DNA of 64,000 nt from Gulosibacter sp. 10 (lineage in GTDB: Bacteria; Actinomycetota; Actinomycetes; Actinomycetales; Microbacteriaceae): assembly GCF_900163695.1 (NCBI RefSeq), contig NZ_FUIC01000008.1, forward strand, positions 62,001-126,000, read 5' to 3'. Below, in pieces: positions 1 through 9,808 of the stretch. The notes beneath the pieces are model-generated. The model saw only the letters and a list, made by a program, of their open reading frames with translations, ran no database searches and was not told the DNA's origin. Position numbers and translations under genes: made by a program. Every line of letters starts with the position of its first letter. The first letter of the stretch is position 1.

Positions 1-1
1 G

Positions 2-1141
2 GGGCAGTACCGGCTCATCGATTTCGCCCTCGCGAACCTGATGAACTCGGGGCTCGACAAGATCGTCGTGCTCACGCAGTACAAGTCGCATTCGCTCGAC
101 CGGCACATCTCGCAGACCTGGCGGCTGCCGGCGATCCTCGGCTCGTACGTGTCGAGCGTGCCGGCCCAGCAGCGCCGCGGCAAGCACTGGTTCTCCGGCT
201 CCGCGGACGCGATCTTCCAGTCGCTCAACCTCATCCAGGACGAGAAGCCCGACATCGTCGTCGTGGTGGGCGCGGATCACGTCTACCGCATGGACTTCTC
301 GCAGATGGTGCAGCAGCACATCGAGTCCGGCAAGGGCGCCACCGTCGCGGCGATCCGACAGCCCATCGAGATGTCCACCTCCTTCGGCGTCATCGACTCG
401 GACCCCGAGGACCCGACGCGCATCCGGCAGTTCCTCGAGAAGCCCGAGAGCGTCGAGGGGCTCCCCGACAGCCCGCACGAGATCCTCGCGTCGATGGGCA
501 ACTACGTCTTCGACGCGGACAAGCTCGTCGACCATGTGACCCGGGACGCCGACGACGACACCTCGAAGCACGACATGGGCGGCGACATCATCCCCGCCTT
601 CGTGGCCGAGGACGACTGCGGCGTCTACGACTTCATCAACAACGACGTACCGGGCTCCACGCCGCGCGACCGCGAGTACTGGCGGGACGTCGGCACCATC
701 GACTCGTTCTTCGACGCCCACATGGACCTCATCGCGACGCTGCCGATCTTCAACCTCTACAACGAGCAGTGGCCGATCATGTCGCAGCAGCTCAACTCGC
801 CGCCCGCGAAGTTCGTGCGCGACGGCCGCGGCTCGACCGGCACGATGATCGACTCGATCATCTCGCTCGGCTCGGTCATCAACGGCGCGCACGTCGAGCG
901 CTCCGTGCTCGGCCCGTGGACCAGGGTGATGTCGGGGGCGCTCGTCGTGGACTCCGTGACCTTCGACCGGGTCGAGGTGCAGCCGGGCGCCGTGGTTCGG
1001 CGCGCGATCCTCGACAAGAACGTCGTGGTGCGCGAGGGCGCCTCCGTGGGCGAGAACGCGGAGCTCGACCGGGCCCGCGGCTTCACGGTCACCCCCACCG
1101 GCATCACCGTCGTGCCGAAGAACGCGGTGGTCGAGGCATGA
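2..1141 (+). CDS. glgC: Glucose-1-phosphate adenylyltransferase, 5'-truncated by window edge
   Basis: Makes ADP-glucose from glucose-1-phosphate and ATP for glycogen synthesis in the cytoplasm. The open frame runs in from base 2 with no start, so roughly the first 30 residues, including the N-terminal nucleotide-binding loop, lie outside the window. Visible family motifs are [18 protein letters not shown], then [31 protein letters not shown] and [12 protein letters not shown], followed by a C-terminal left-handed beta-helix region from about residue 270. The motif string matches the actinobacterial GlgC type. The stop overlaps the start of serB by 4 bases (ATGA), so the two are probably cotranscribed and translationally coupled. 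Confidence 0.96.
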   Translation, partial: GQYRLIDFALANLMNSGLDKIVVLTQYKSHSLDRHISQTWRLPAILGSYVSSVPAQQRRGKHWFSGSADAIFQSLNLIQDEKPDIVVVVGADHVYRMDFSQMVQQHIESGKGATVAAIRQPIEMSTSFGVIDSDPEDPTRIRQFLEKPESVEGLPDSPHEILASMGNYVFDADKLVDHVTRDADDDTSKHDMGGDIIPAFVAEDDCGVYDFINNDVPGSTPRDREYWRDVGTIDSFFDAHMDLIATLPIFNLYNEQWPIMSQQLNSPPAKFVRDGRGSTGTMIDSIISLGSVINGAHVERSVLGPWTRVMSGALVVDSVTFDRVEVQPGAVVRRAILDKNVVVREGASVGENAELDRARGFTVTPTGITVVPKNAVVEA

Positions 1142-1836
1142 GCGGTGCGCGGTTCGCGCTGAAGCCCAAGCACGGGGAGGGCGTCGTCACCGGCGGCGCG
1201 GGCTTCCTCGTGGTGCTCGACGTCGACTCGACGCTCATCGAGGACGAGGTCATCGAGCTCGTCGCCGACTACGCCGGCGTGCGGGACCGCGTCGCCGACG
1301 TCACGGAGCGGGCGATGCGCGGGGAGCTCGACTTCGAGGGCAGCCTCCGCGAACGCGTCGCACTCCTCGCGGGGGTCTCGCTCGAGGAGGTCGCGGAGGT
1401 GCGCCGCCGCATCCGCGTCACCGCGGGGGTGCCCGAGATGATCGAGGCCGTGCACGCGGGCGGCGGCCGGGTCGGTGCCGTCTCCGGCGGCTTCCACGAG
1501 ATCCTCGATCCGCTGGCCGCCGATCTCGGCCTCGACCTGTGGCGGGCCAACCGCTTCGAATCGGATGCCGCGGGGCGCCTCACCGGGCGGGTATCGGGGC
1601 CGATCATCGGCCGGGAGGCGAAGGCCCACACGCTCCGCAGCTGGGCGCAGTCGCTCGACGTGCCGATGGAGCGCACCGTGGCGGTGGGCGACGGGGCGAA
1701 CGACCTCGGGATGATGGCGATCGCGGGCCTGTCCGTGGCCTTCGACGCGAAGCCGGTCGTGCGGGAGCGGGCCTCGGTCGTGCTCCGCGATCGCGACATG
1801 ACGGCGCTGCTGCCGCTGCTCGGCCTGCGGGGCTGA
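1138..1836 (+). CDS. serB: Phosphoserine phosphatase (HAD superfamily)
   Basis: Hydrolyses phosphoserine to serine, the last step of serine synthesis. The 232-residue protein has all four HAD motifs: DVDST with nucleophile Asp28 and acid Asp30, SGGF starting at Ser116, Lys162, and GDGAND at 184-189. The start is the ATG that overlaps the glgC stop (ATGA); the frame is also open upstream inside glgC, but HAD homology begins only after this codon. There is no N-terminal ACT domain, so this is the short SerB form. A perfect GC-rich palindrome follows the stop and probably ends the transcript. Confidence 0.93.
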   Translation: MSGARFALKPKHGEGVVTGGAGFLVVLDVDSTLIEDEVIELVADYAGVRDRVADVTERAMRGELDFEGSLRERVALLAGVSLEEVAEVRRRIRVTAGVPEMIEAVHAGGGRVGAVSGGFHEILDPLAADLGLDLWRANRFESDAAGRLTGRVSGPIIGREAKAHTLRSWAQSLDVPMERTVAVGDGANDLGMMAIAGLSVAFDAKPVVRERASVVLRDRDMTALLPLLGLRG

Positions 1837-1846
1837 GCCTTCGCCC

Positions 1847-1894
1847 GACGAGGACGGGGCGGGGACCGACGTCGGTCCCCGCCCCGTCCTCGTC
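1847..1894. terminator. Bidirectional terminator between serB and fabG
   Basis: Two perfectly complementary 24-base arms (1847-1870 and 1871-1894) abut without a spacer, giving a 48-bp perfect palindrome rich in G and C. It lies exactly between the convergent serB and fabG stops. There is no U tract, which is usual for high-GC actinobacterial terminators. Confidence 0.85.
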
Positions 1895-1903
1895 TCGGTT
1901 CGG

Positions 1904-2617
1904 CTAGTGGCCCATGCCCAGGCCGCCGTCGACGGGGATCACGGCGCCCGAGATGTAGCCCGCCTCGTCGGACGCGAGCCAGCGCACGGTCTTCGCGACC
2001 TCGTCCACCTGCCCGAAGCGCCCCGCGGGGATCGAGGCGAGGTACTGCCGCTGCGTCTCCTCGGGCAGCACGGCGGTCATCTCGGTCTCGATGAAGCCGG
2101 GCGCCACGACGTTCGCCGTGAGGTTGCGCGCGCCGAGCTCGCGCGTCAGCGAGCGGGCGATGCCCACGAGGCCGGCCTTCGAGGCGGCGTAGTTGATCTG
2201 CCCCGGCGACCCGTACAGCCCCACCACCGAGGACAGCAGCACGACCCGGCCGAACCGCGACTTGAGCATCCCCTTCGAGGCCCGCTTGATCACGCGGAAC
2301 GCGCCGGTGAGGTTCGTGTCGACCACGCTCGTGAAGTCGTCCTCGCCCATGCGCAGCAGGAGCCCGTCCTTGGTGACGCCGGCATTCGCCACGACGACCT
2401 CGACGGGGCCGTACTCCGCCTCGACGGCCGAGAACGCGGCGTCCACCGAGGCGGAGTCGGTCACGTCGGCGGCGACCGTCAGCGCCCCCTCCGGCCCGCC
2501 CTCGCCGGAGCGGGAGGTGACCGCGACCCGGTGCCCGGCGGCCAGGAATTCCTCGGCGATGGCCCGACCGATGCCTCGGTTCCCGCCCGTGATCAGCACC
2601 GTGCGCTGCGTTGTCAT
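1904..2617 (-). CDS. fabG: SDR family 3-oxoacyl-ACP reductase (FabG-like)
   Basis: Classical short-chain dehydrogenase/reductase of 237 residues that probably reduces 3-oxoacyl-ACP in fatty acid elongation. The NAD(P)-binding TGGNRGIG motif is at 10-17, NAG at 78-80, and the catalytic set is Asn102, Ser130, Tyr143 and Lys147 (YAASK). Phrases such as RSLTRELGARNLTANVVAPG fit FabG better than a general SDR. A strong AAGGAG precedes the ATG. SDR substrates cannot be fixed from sequence alone, so the FabG name rests on overall similarity. Confidence 0.85.
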   Translation of the reverse strand: MTTQRTVLITGGNRGIGRAIAEEFLAAGHRVAVTSRSGEGGPEGALTVAADVTDSASVDAAFSAVEAEYGPVEVVVANAGVTKDGLLLRMGEDDFTSVVDTNLTGAFRVIKRASKGMLKSRFGRVVLLSSVVGLYGSPGQINYAASKAGLVGIARSLTRELGARNLTANVVAPGFIETEMTAVLPEETQRQYLASIPAGRFGQVDEVAKTVRWLASDEAGYISGAVIPVDGGLGMGH

Positions 2618-2668
2618 GAAGCTCCTTCGAGAAGATGTGCAGTTCTGGCCATGGTACTGGCCGCGGAG

Positions 2669-2674
2669 TAGTCT
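2669..2674 (+). promoter_or_regulatory. Possible -10 box for the DUF3099-SURF1 operon
   Basis: TAGTCT lies 30 bases upstream of the ATG at 2705, with a GGAG ribosome-binding site in between. It resembles the TANNNT -10 boxes seen elsewhere in the window. No convincing -35 is visible. Confidence 0.35.
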
Positions 2675-2704
2675 TGAACCGTCGAATGGAGCGAGTCACC
2701 CGTC

Positions 2705-3070
2705 ATGCCTAGGCAAGTGCCCAACATCACGTCGATCGAAGAGTCGGCGGAAGAGGAGCGTCGGCATCGCACCCGGCAGTACCTCATCACCATGGCGATC
2801 CGCACGGCGTGCCTGCTCCTCATGGTCTTCGTCCGCGGCCCCTGGCTGTGGGTCTGCGCCGCCGGCGCGATCTTCCTCCCGCTCATCGCCGTGATGTACG
2901 CGAATCACGCCCGGCAGCGGAGGCTCGTGCCGATCGAGCGCCCGGAGGCCGGCGCCGTCGAGGTGCGCCGCGATCCGGTGTCGGCGGATGCCTGGTACCG
3001 GGCCGCGGATGCGGACGAGGACGCCGAGCCGAGCGCCCCGGGCGAGTCCGGGGAGAGGGAGGAACGATGA
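2705..3070 (+). CDS. DUF3099 family membrane protein
   Basis: A 121-residue protein of the actinobacterial DUF3099 family, function unknown. It has a charged N-terminus, then two predicted membrane helices at about residues 28-45 and 49-65, followed by an acidic C-terminal tail rich in Glu, Asp and Ala. The family assignment comes from the RQYLITMAIRTACLL and GPWLWVCAAGAIFLPLIAV pattern. It is the first gene of a tightly packed set: its stop overlaps the next start by 4 bases, and that gene in turn overlaps SURF1. Confidence 0.8.
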   Translation: MPRQVPNITSIEESAEEERRHRTRQYLITMAIRTACLLLMVFVRGPWLWVCAAGAIFLPLIAVMYANHARQRRLVPIERPEAGAVEVRRDPVSADAWYRAADADEDAEPSAPGESGEREER

Positions 3071-3339
3071 GTTCAGGCGAGTTCGACCTGCGCAGCCGCC
3101 TCGGCGGCTATCTGCCCGCCGAGTCCACGGTGCCCGCATGCTCGCGGGCCGGCTGCGAACAACCCGCCGCGACGCGCATCGAATGGCGCAATCCGCGCAT
3201 CCACGACGTCGAGCGTATTAAGATCTGGTTGGCCTGCGAGGAGCATCTCGACTTCCTCCTCGGCTTCCTCTCCAATCGAGATTTCCCCGTGCGCACCAGC
3301 AGCGTGCACGACCCAGTGAACGAGGCCCCGATCCAGTGA
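3067..3339 (+). CDS. Small conserved Cys-containing protein
   Basis: A 90-residue soluble protein with unknown function. It carries a CSRAGC pair near residues 20-25 and a CEEH pair near 57-60, a spacing that could bind a metal such as zinc; this is inference. Proteins of this type in related actinobacteria are often labelled acetone carboxylase, but it is far too short to be that enzyme and I regard the label as wrong. ATG overlaps the DUF3099 stop and the TGA overlaps the GTG of the SURF1 gene, so it sits inside a coupled three-gene set. Confidence 0.75.
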   Translation: MSSGEFDLRSRLGGYLPAESTVPACSRAGCEQPAATRIEWRNPRIHDVERIKIWLACEEHLDFLLGFLSNRDFPVRTSSVHDPVNEAPIQ

Positions 3340-4211
3340 CACGCGGTTCCGAGCAGACCAAGCCCCGCGCCGGCTGGCGGTTCCTCCTCTCGCGACGATG
3401 GCTGAGCTACCTGGCGCTGCTCGTCGTGTTCGCCATCGCGTGCGGATTCCTGTCCTCGTGGCAGTTCGACCGGCGCGAGCAGCGCGTGGACCAGAACAAC
3501 CTGGTGGCGAACAACTTCGACGCCGAGCCCGTGCCCGTGGGCGAGGCCCTGCCCTCGCTGGACGCCTTCGACCCCCAGCAGGAGTGGCTGCCCGTACTGC
3601 TCGAGGGCGAGTACCTCGCGGACGAGGAGCTCCTCGTCCGCGCCCGCCCGCGCGACGGCATGCCCGGGTTCGAGATCCTCACCCCGCTGCTGACCGAGGA
3701 CGGCACGGTGTTCGTCGTGAACCGCGGCTGGATCCCGACCGGCTCCGATCAGGACCACCCCGACGCCGTCCCCGAGGCCCCGACCGGTCACGTGACCGTC
3801 TCAGCCCGCCTCAAGCCCGGCGAGCCCGAGATCCCGGGGCGCGGCGCCCCCGAGGGGCAGATCGCGACCATCCACCTGCCCGCGATCGCCGAGTCCCTGG
3901 GCGCCGACCGCACCTACACCGGGGCCTACGGGCTGCTGCGCCAGGAGTCGCCGGCCGCGGAGACCGGCGCGCTCGTCCCCAGACCCGAGCCGACCGAGGG
4001 CAATCACCTCAGCTACGCGGTGCAGTGGATCATCTTCGCGATCATCGCGGCGGTGGGCCTCGTGGTGGGCGTGCGAGCCGAGTTCCGGGAGCGCAACGAG
4101 GACGATCCGCGCGTGATCGCCGCCGAGGAGCGCCGCCGCGCCCGGGCGGCGAAGGCGAGGAAGACCGAGGCCGAGATCGAGGACGAGCTCATCGACGCGC
4201 AGCTGCGCTGA
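3336..4211 (+). CDS. SURF1 family cytochrome oxidase assembly protein
   Basis: A membrane protein of 291 residues that helps assemble aa3-type cytochrome c oxidase, probably by handling heme A. It shows the family layout: an N-terminal membrane helix at about 24-43, a large external domain with GFLSSWQFDRREQR just after the first helix and VFVVNRGWIP in the middle, and a second helix at about 230-248. A charged C-terminal tail of about 40 residues follows. The GTG start overlaps the preceding TGA. The heme A genes ctaA and ctaB are in the same window about 17 kb away. Confidence 0.88.
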   Translation: MTRGSEQTKPRAGWRFLLSRRWLSYLALLVVFAIACGFLSSWQFDRREQRVDQNNLVANNFDAEPVPVGEALPSLDAFDPQQEWLPVLLEGEYLADEELLVRARPRDGMPGFEILTPLLTEDGTVFVVNRGWIPTGSDQDHPDAVPEAPTGHVTVSARLKPGEPEIPGRGAPEGQIATIHLPAIAESLGADRTYTGAYGLLRQESPAAETGALVPRPEPTEGNHLSYAVQWIIFAIIAAVGLVVGVRAEFRERNEDDPRVIAAEERRRARAAKARKTEAEIEDELIDAQLR

Positions 4212-4254
4212 TCGATCGCGGCGCGCTGCGCAGCACGACGAAGGGAGGCGCGCC

Positions 4255-5523
4255 GTGCGCACACCGGTTCCGGAGTATCTCCACGAGATCCTCGAATCCT
4301 GCCGCGGGAACACCGGCGGCGAGGTCGCCACCTACATCCCCGAGCTGGGCCAGACCGACCCGGATCTCTTCGGCATCGCCATGTGCACGCCCGCGGGCAC
4401 CGTCTACTCGACGGGCGACGCCGACGCGCCGTTCACGATCCAGTCGGCCTCGAAGCCGTTCGTCTACGCCGTCGCGCTGCGGGAGCGCGGCCTCGACGTC
4501 GTCAACTTCCACGTGGACGTCGAGCCCAGCGGCGACCCCTTCAACGAGATGTCCGTCGACTCGGAGACCGGCAAGCCGAGCAACCCCATGATCAACATGG
4601 GGGCCATCACGACCCATTGCCTCGTCGGCGACTCCGGCCTCTCCCCCATGGAGCGCTCGGAGATCGTGCGGCGCGAGCTCTCGCGCTTCGCCGGCCGGGA
4701 GCTCTCCGTGAACGAGACCGTGCTCGAGAGCGAGTTCAAGCACCGCTACCGGAACGTGGCGCTCGCCTCGATGGCGCGCAGCAACGGCTTCATCCTGCTC
4801 GAGCCCGACGACGCCGTGTGGGGCTACACGCGGCAGAGCGCGATCGTGGTCACGGCCCGGGACCTCGCCGTGATGGCCATGACCCTCGCGAACGGCGGGG
4901 TCAACCCGCTGACCCTCGAGCAGGTCGTCCCGCAGTGGGTGTGCCGCCAGGTGCTCAGCGTGATGGCGACGTGCGGGATGTACGACTCCGCCGGCGACTG
5001 GCTCTCGAACATCGGCATCCCCGCGAAGAGCGGCGTCGGCGGAGGCATCCTCGGGGCACTGCCCGGCCAGGTGGGGATCGGCACGTTCTCGCCCCGGCTC
5101 GACCAGCACGGCAACAGCGTGCGGGGTGTGGAGGCCTGCGAGCGGCTCTCCCGGCAGCTCGGCCTGCACCTCATGGAGCTGCCCGCGCCCTCGATCGACG
5201 CGATCGGCCAGCAGAGCACCACCGAATCGGGCGCGGTGCTCGTGGCGCTGCAGGGAGCGCTCACCTTCCCCTCCGGCGAGCTCATGCTCCGCCGCTTCGA
5301 GGAGATCCCGATGGGAGGCGACGAGATCGTGGTCGATCTCACGCTGGTGCCGAGCATCAACGTGGTCGGCGACCGGATGCTGCGGGAGGGACTGCGCCGC
5401 CTCGGCCGCGACGGGCACGAGGTGACGCTCATCGACCCGTACGAGCGGATCCCCAACCCGGTCGCGCACGACCGCTCCGAGATCCCCGTGGTCGACGATC
5501 TCGAGACCTACGAGGAGGCCTGA
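4255..5523 (+). CDS. glsA: Glutaminase with C-terminal STAS domain
   Basis: Hydrolyses glutamine to glutamate and ammonia. The serine-dependent beta-lactamase-like glutaminase domain fills about residues 1-305, with the SxxK nucleophile motif SASK at 64-67 and the family strings NPMINMGAI and AKSGVGGGI. Residues of about 315-405 form an added STAS-like domain (GAVLVALQGALTFPSGEL, then a DLTLVPSINVVG segment). The total of 422 residues exceeds the roughly 310 of single-domain GlsA. The GTG start is preceded by GAAGGGAGG. It is convergent with the ABC-F gene, with an 18-base gap. Confidence 0.93.
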   Translation: MRTPVPEYLHEILESCRGNTGGEVATYIPELGQTDPDLFGIAMCTPAGTVYSTGDADAPFTIQSASKPFVYAVALRERGLDVVNFHVDVEPSGDPFNEMSVDSETGKPSNPMINMGAITTHCLVGDSGLSPMERSEIVRRELSRFAGRELSVNETVLESEFKHRYRNVALASMARSNGFILLEPDDAVWGYTRQSAIVVTARDLAVMAMTLANGGVNPLTLEQVVPQWVCRQVLSVMATCGMYDSAGDWLSNIGIPAKSGVGGGILGALPGQVGIGTFSPRLDQHGNSVRGVEACERLSRQLGLHLMELPAPSIDAIGQQSTTESGAVLVALQGALTFPSGELMLRRFEEIPMGGDEIVVDLTLVPSINVVGDRMLREGLRRLGRDGHEVTLIDPYERIPNPVAHDRSEIPVVDDLETYEEA

Positions 5524-5541
5524 TCCGGAGCGCCCGGGGCC

Positions 5542-7143
<1,602 letters not shown>

Positions 7144-7235
7144 GGGGCGTACTCCTCAGAACGCGGGAACGGACAACCTTGCCATGGTAGCAATCGGCGC
7201 CCGGCACGGGAACCCCGGTGCGCCCGGACCGGCTC

Positions 7236-7790
7236 TCAGGCTCCGCCGAGCAGCCGGTCGAGCCCCGCCCGGAAGGTGCGCGCATCGGCGCTGACCCTGC
7301 TCTCGCTCATCGCCACGCCGAGTCGCTCCGCCTGGCGCCGCTGCTGCTCGTGCGACACGTGGCCGAGGCAGTAGTGCACGAGCGCGGTGGCGAGCAGCGC
7401 CGCCTCGGCCTCCTCCCGGCCCTGCCCGATGAGCGCGGCGCGGAAGCCCTCGTAGGCGCGGTCGGCGCCAAGCCCCAGCGCGATCGTGCTGATGACGACC
7501 TCGGCCCCGTCGGTGACGGACAGCATCGAATCGCGGAACCGCTCCGCGAGGGCGCGGGGCGCGGCGGGCGCACCGCCCTCCCCCACCGGCTCGATGATCC
7601 GGTCGGCCACGGCGGCCAGCAGCTCCTGCTTGTTCGGGTAGTGCCAGTAGAGGGCGCTGGGCTGCACGTCGAGCTCCCGGCCGATCGCGCGCATCGTGAG
7701 GTTGGGCAGCCCCTCGCGGTCGAGCAGCGCCACGGCGGCCGTGACGATGTCCTCGCGCGATCGTCGCGGCTGCCTCGCGGTTCCGCCCAT
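7236..7790 (-). CDS. bioQ: TetR family repressor, BioQ-type
   Basis: A 184-residue TetR repressor with an N-terminal helix-turn-helix (TMRAIGRELDVQPSALYWHY) at about 32-51 and a variable all-helical ligand domain. It is transcribed divergently from bioYMN. The 96-base gap holds two TGAAC-N3-GTTCA palindromes. In Corynebacterium the TetR repressor BioQ controls biotin genes through a TGAAC-N3-GTT-type 13-bp site, so the position and operator both point to BioQ. The ATG is preceded by GGAGGA. The assignment is by context and operator; the ligand-binding residues cannot be judged. Confidence 0.8.
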   Translation of the reverse strand: MGGTARQPRRSREDIVTAAVALLDREGLPNLTMRAIGRELDVQPSALYWHYPNKQELLAAVADRIIEPVGEGGAPAAPRALAERFRDSMLSVTDGAEVVISTIALGLGADRAYEGFRAALIGQGREEAEAALLATALVHYCLGHVSHEQQRRQAERLGVAMSESRVSADARTFRAGLDRLLGGA

Positions 7791-7834
7791 GCGCGCCTCC
7801 TCCGAGCTGCGAATCCTCGCACTATCGTATAACC

Positions 7835-7847
7835 TGAACGCTGTTCA
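7835..7847. promoter_or_regulatory. BioQ-type operator, site 1
   Basis: TGAACGCTGTTCA, a perfect TGAAC/GTTCA dyad with a 3-base centre, lies between the divergent repressor and bioY. It is just downstream of TATAAC at 7828-7833, a possible -10 box for bioY. Its centre is exactly 20 bp from that of site 2. Confidence 0.75.
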
Positions 7848-7854
7848 AGTCTCC

Positions 7855-7867
7855 TGAACAACGTTCA
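7855..7867. promoter_or_regulatory. BioQ-type operator, site 2
   Basis: TGAACAACGTTCA repeats the dyad of site 1 and ends 19 bases before the bioY start, just ahead of its GGAGG ribosome-binding site. Two dyads on nearly the same helix face suggest that two repressor dimers bind side by side and shut off both directions. Confidence 0.75.
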
Positions 7868-7886
7868 TGTATCGGAGGTTCCACAG

Positions 7887-8513
7887 ATGACCACAGCCAC
7901 CGCCCCCCGGGAGCGCGGCTTCGAATCGGCGGACATCGCCCGCATCGCCGTCTTCGCCGCCCTGATCGGCGTGCTCGGGCTGCCGGGATCGATCTCGATC
8001 GGCGGCGCCGTCCCCATCACGGCGCAGACGCTCGGCGTCATGCTCGCGGGCGCCGTGCTCGGCGCCCGCCGCGGCGCCCTGGCCGTGATCGCCCTGCTCG
8101 TGCTCGTCGCCATCGGGCTCCCCCTCCTCTCCGGCGGCCGCGGCGGCCTCGGCGCCTTTGTCGGCCCCTCCGCCGGATACCTCTTCGGCTGGATCGCGGG
8201 CGCCGCGGTGATCGGCCTCGTCGTGCGACTCGGCGCGGCTCGGCCCCGGTGGTGGCGGGTCGCCCTCGGCGCCGTCGTCGGCGGCATCGGCGTGATCTAC
8301 CTCTTCGGCGTCCCCGTGCAGTCGATGGTCACCGGGCTCGGGCTGTGGGAGACGATCGTCACGAGCCTGGTCTTCCTGCCCGGCGACCTCGTCAAGGCCG
8401 CGTTGACGGTGATCATCACGATGGCGCTCTGGAAGGCGTACCCGCGCGCCTTCGCGTGGCCCCGTCGCGCGCCCTCGGAGCCGATCCCGGCGGGGGCTCC
8501 GTCCGAGGCATGA
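7887..8513 (+). CDS. bioY: Biotin transporter substrate-binding subunit BioY
   Basis: The S component of an energy-coupling-factor biotin transporter. The 208-residue membrane protein shows the BioY pattern: PGSISIGGAVPITAQTLGVM in the first third, then GLPLLSGGRGGLGAFVGPSAGY, with about six hydrophobic segments. GGAGG lies 8 bases before the ATG. Its stop overlaps the bioM ATG, so S, ATPase and T components form one coupled operon controlled by the upstream operators. Confidence 0.95.
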   Translation: MTTATAPRERGFESADIARIAVFAALIGVLGLPGSISIGGAVPITAQTLGVMLAGAVLGARRGALAVIALLVLVAIGLPLLSGGRGGLGAFVGPSAGYLFGWIAGAAVIGLVVRLGAARPRWWRVALGAVVGGIGVIYLFGVPVQSMVTGLGLWETIVTSLVFLPGDLVKAALTVIITMALWKAYPRAFAWPRRAPSEPIPAGAPSEA

Positions 8514-9187
8514 TCGAGCTCGCCGATGTGACCGCGGTCCGAGAGGGCCGCACCGTGCTCGCGGAGGTGAGCGTCTCGCTCCCCCAGCGCAGCATCGCCG
8601 TGATCGGCGCCAACGGCTCCGGCAAGTCCACCTTCGCGCGGCTGCTGAACGGACTCGTCGCCGCCTCCGCGGGCACGGTGCGCGTGGACGGCCTCGATCC
8701 GGCGGTCGACGGCAGGGCGCTCCGCGCTCGCGTGGGCATGATCTTCAGCAACCCGGTGGCGCAGCTGATCATGCCCACGGTGCGGGAGGACCTCGGCTTC
8801 ACCCTCCGCGGGCGCCGGCTGAAGAAGCCGGAGATCGAGGCGCGCTCGGCGCGCGCCCTCGAACGCGTCGGGATGCTCGACCATCTCGAGCACTCGGTCT
8901 ATCAGCTCTCGGGCGGCCAGCAGCAGCTCGTCGCCCTCGCGTCGGTGCTGGTCGCCGAGCCCTCGGTGATCCTGGCCGACGAGCCCACAGCCCTCCTCGA
9001 CCTCGGCAATGCGAGGCAGATCGAGCGCATCCTGCTCGAGGAGTCGGGCGCGCAGGTGGTGCTCGTCACCCACGACCTCGAGCTCGCCTCGCGCTGCGAG
9101 CACGCGCTCTGCTTCCGCGGGGGCCGGCTCGCCGATCAGGGCGCCCCTGCCGACGTGATCGAGCGGTACCGGCGGAGCTACGCGTGA
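8510..9187 (+). CDS. bioM: Biotin ECF transporter ATPase BioM
   Basis: The A component of the biotin ECF transporter, 225 residues. Walker A GANGSGKST sits near 35-43, the ABC signature LSGGQQQ near 132, Walker B VILADEPTALLD near 155 and the switch His in LVTHDLE. The FSNPVAQLIMPTVREDLGF segment is typical of ECF ATPases. The ATG overlaps the bioY stop, and the TGA overlaps the bioN GTG. Only one ATPase gene is present, as in other BioMNY systems, so it should act as a homodimer. Confidence 0.92.
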   Translation: MIELADVTAVREGRTVLAEVSVSLPQRSIAVIGANGSGKSTFARLLNGLVAASAGTVRVDGLDPAVDGRALRARVGMIFSNPVAQLIMPTVREDLGFTLRGRRLKKPEIEARSARALERVGMLDHLEHSVYQLSGGQQQLVALASVLVAEPSVILADEPTALLDLGNARQIERILLEESGAQVVLVTHDLELASRCEHALCFRGGRLADQGAPADVIERYRRSYA

Positions 9188-9780
9188 TCTCGCTCTACCG
9201 GCACGGCGGCAGCCCGATGCACCGGCTGCCGGCGGGGGTCAAGCTCGCCGGCCTGGCCGTCATCGCGCTCGCCGTCTCGCTGCTCGGCCACTCGTGGCCG
9301 GTCCTCCCCGGCGCGGGCGCGGTGCTGCTCACGGGCTATCTGGCCACGGGGTTCGGCCTCGGGGAGTTCTTCCGGCAGCTGGTCGCCGCGCGCTGGCTCG
9401 TCGTAATCATGGCGGTGCCGCAGCTGATCTTCCTCGGCGCTGACCTCGCCCTGCTCAACACGACCCGGGTGATCGCCGTCGTCCTCTTCGCCGCACTGGT
9501 CACGCTCACGACCCCCATGGGAGAGCTCCTGGACGTGGTCGAGCGCCTCGCCTCGCCGCTGGCGAGGCTCGGCGTCTCCCCCGCCAAGGTGGGGCTGCTG
9601 CTCGGGCTGACGATCACCACGGTACCGGTGGTGGCCGGGTTCATGGGGCGGCTGCGCGAGGCGATGCGCGCCCGCGGCGGGCCGCGGATGAGCGTCCGGA
9701 TCGTCCTGCCGCTGCTCGTGCTCGCACTGCAGCACGGCGACGAGCTGTCGGACTCGCTGCGCGCCCGCGGCCTCGACTAG
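9184..9780 (+). CDS. bioN: ECF transporter transmembrane subunit BioN
   Basis: The T component that couples BioM to BioY. It has 198 residues, the usual length for BioN, with hydrophobic segments at about 20-37, 39-56, 70-85, 92-110 and 135-155. The C-terminal part holds two ARG-containing coupling-helix motifs (RARGGPRMS and RARGLD) that contact the ATPases. GTG start overlapping the bioM stop. The stop codon is 28 bases from the convergent oxidoreductase gene, and no strong hairpin is visible in that gap. Confidence 0.9.
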   Translation: MISLYRHGGSPMHRLPAGVKLAGLAVIALAVSLLGHSWPVLPGAGAVLLTGYLATGFGLGEFFRQLVAARWLVVIMAVPQLIFLGADLALLNTTRVIAVVLFAALVTLTTPMGELLDVVERLASPLARLGVSPAKVGLLLGLTITTVPVVAGFMGRLREAMRARGGPRMSVRIVLPLLVLALQHGDELSDSLRARGLD

Positions 9781-9808
9781 CCTCGGACGCGCAGCGGGCC
9801 TCCGGTGG

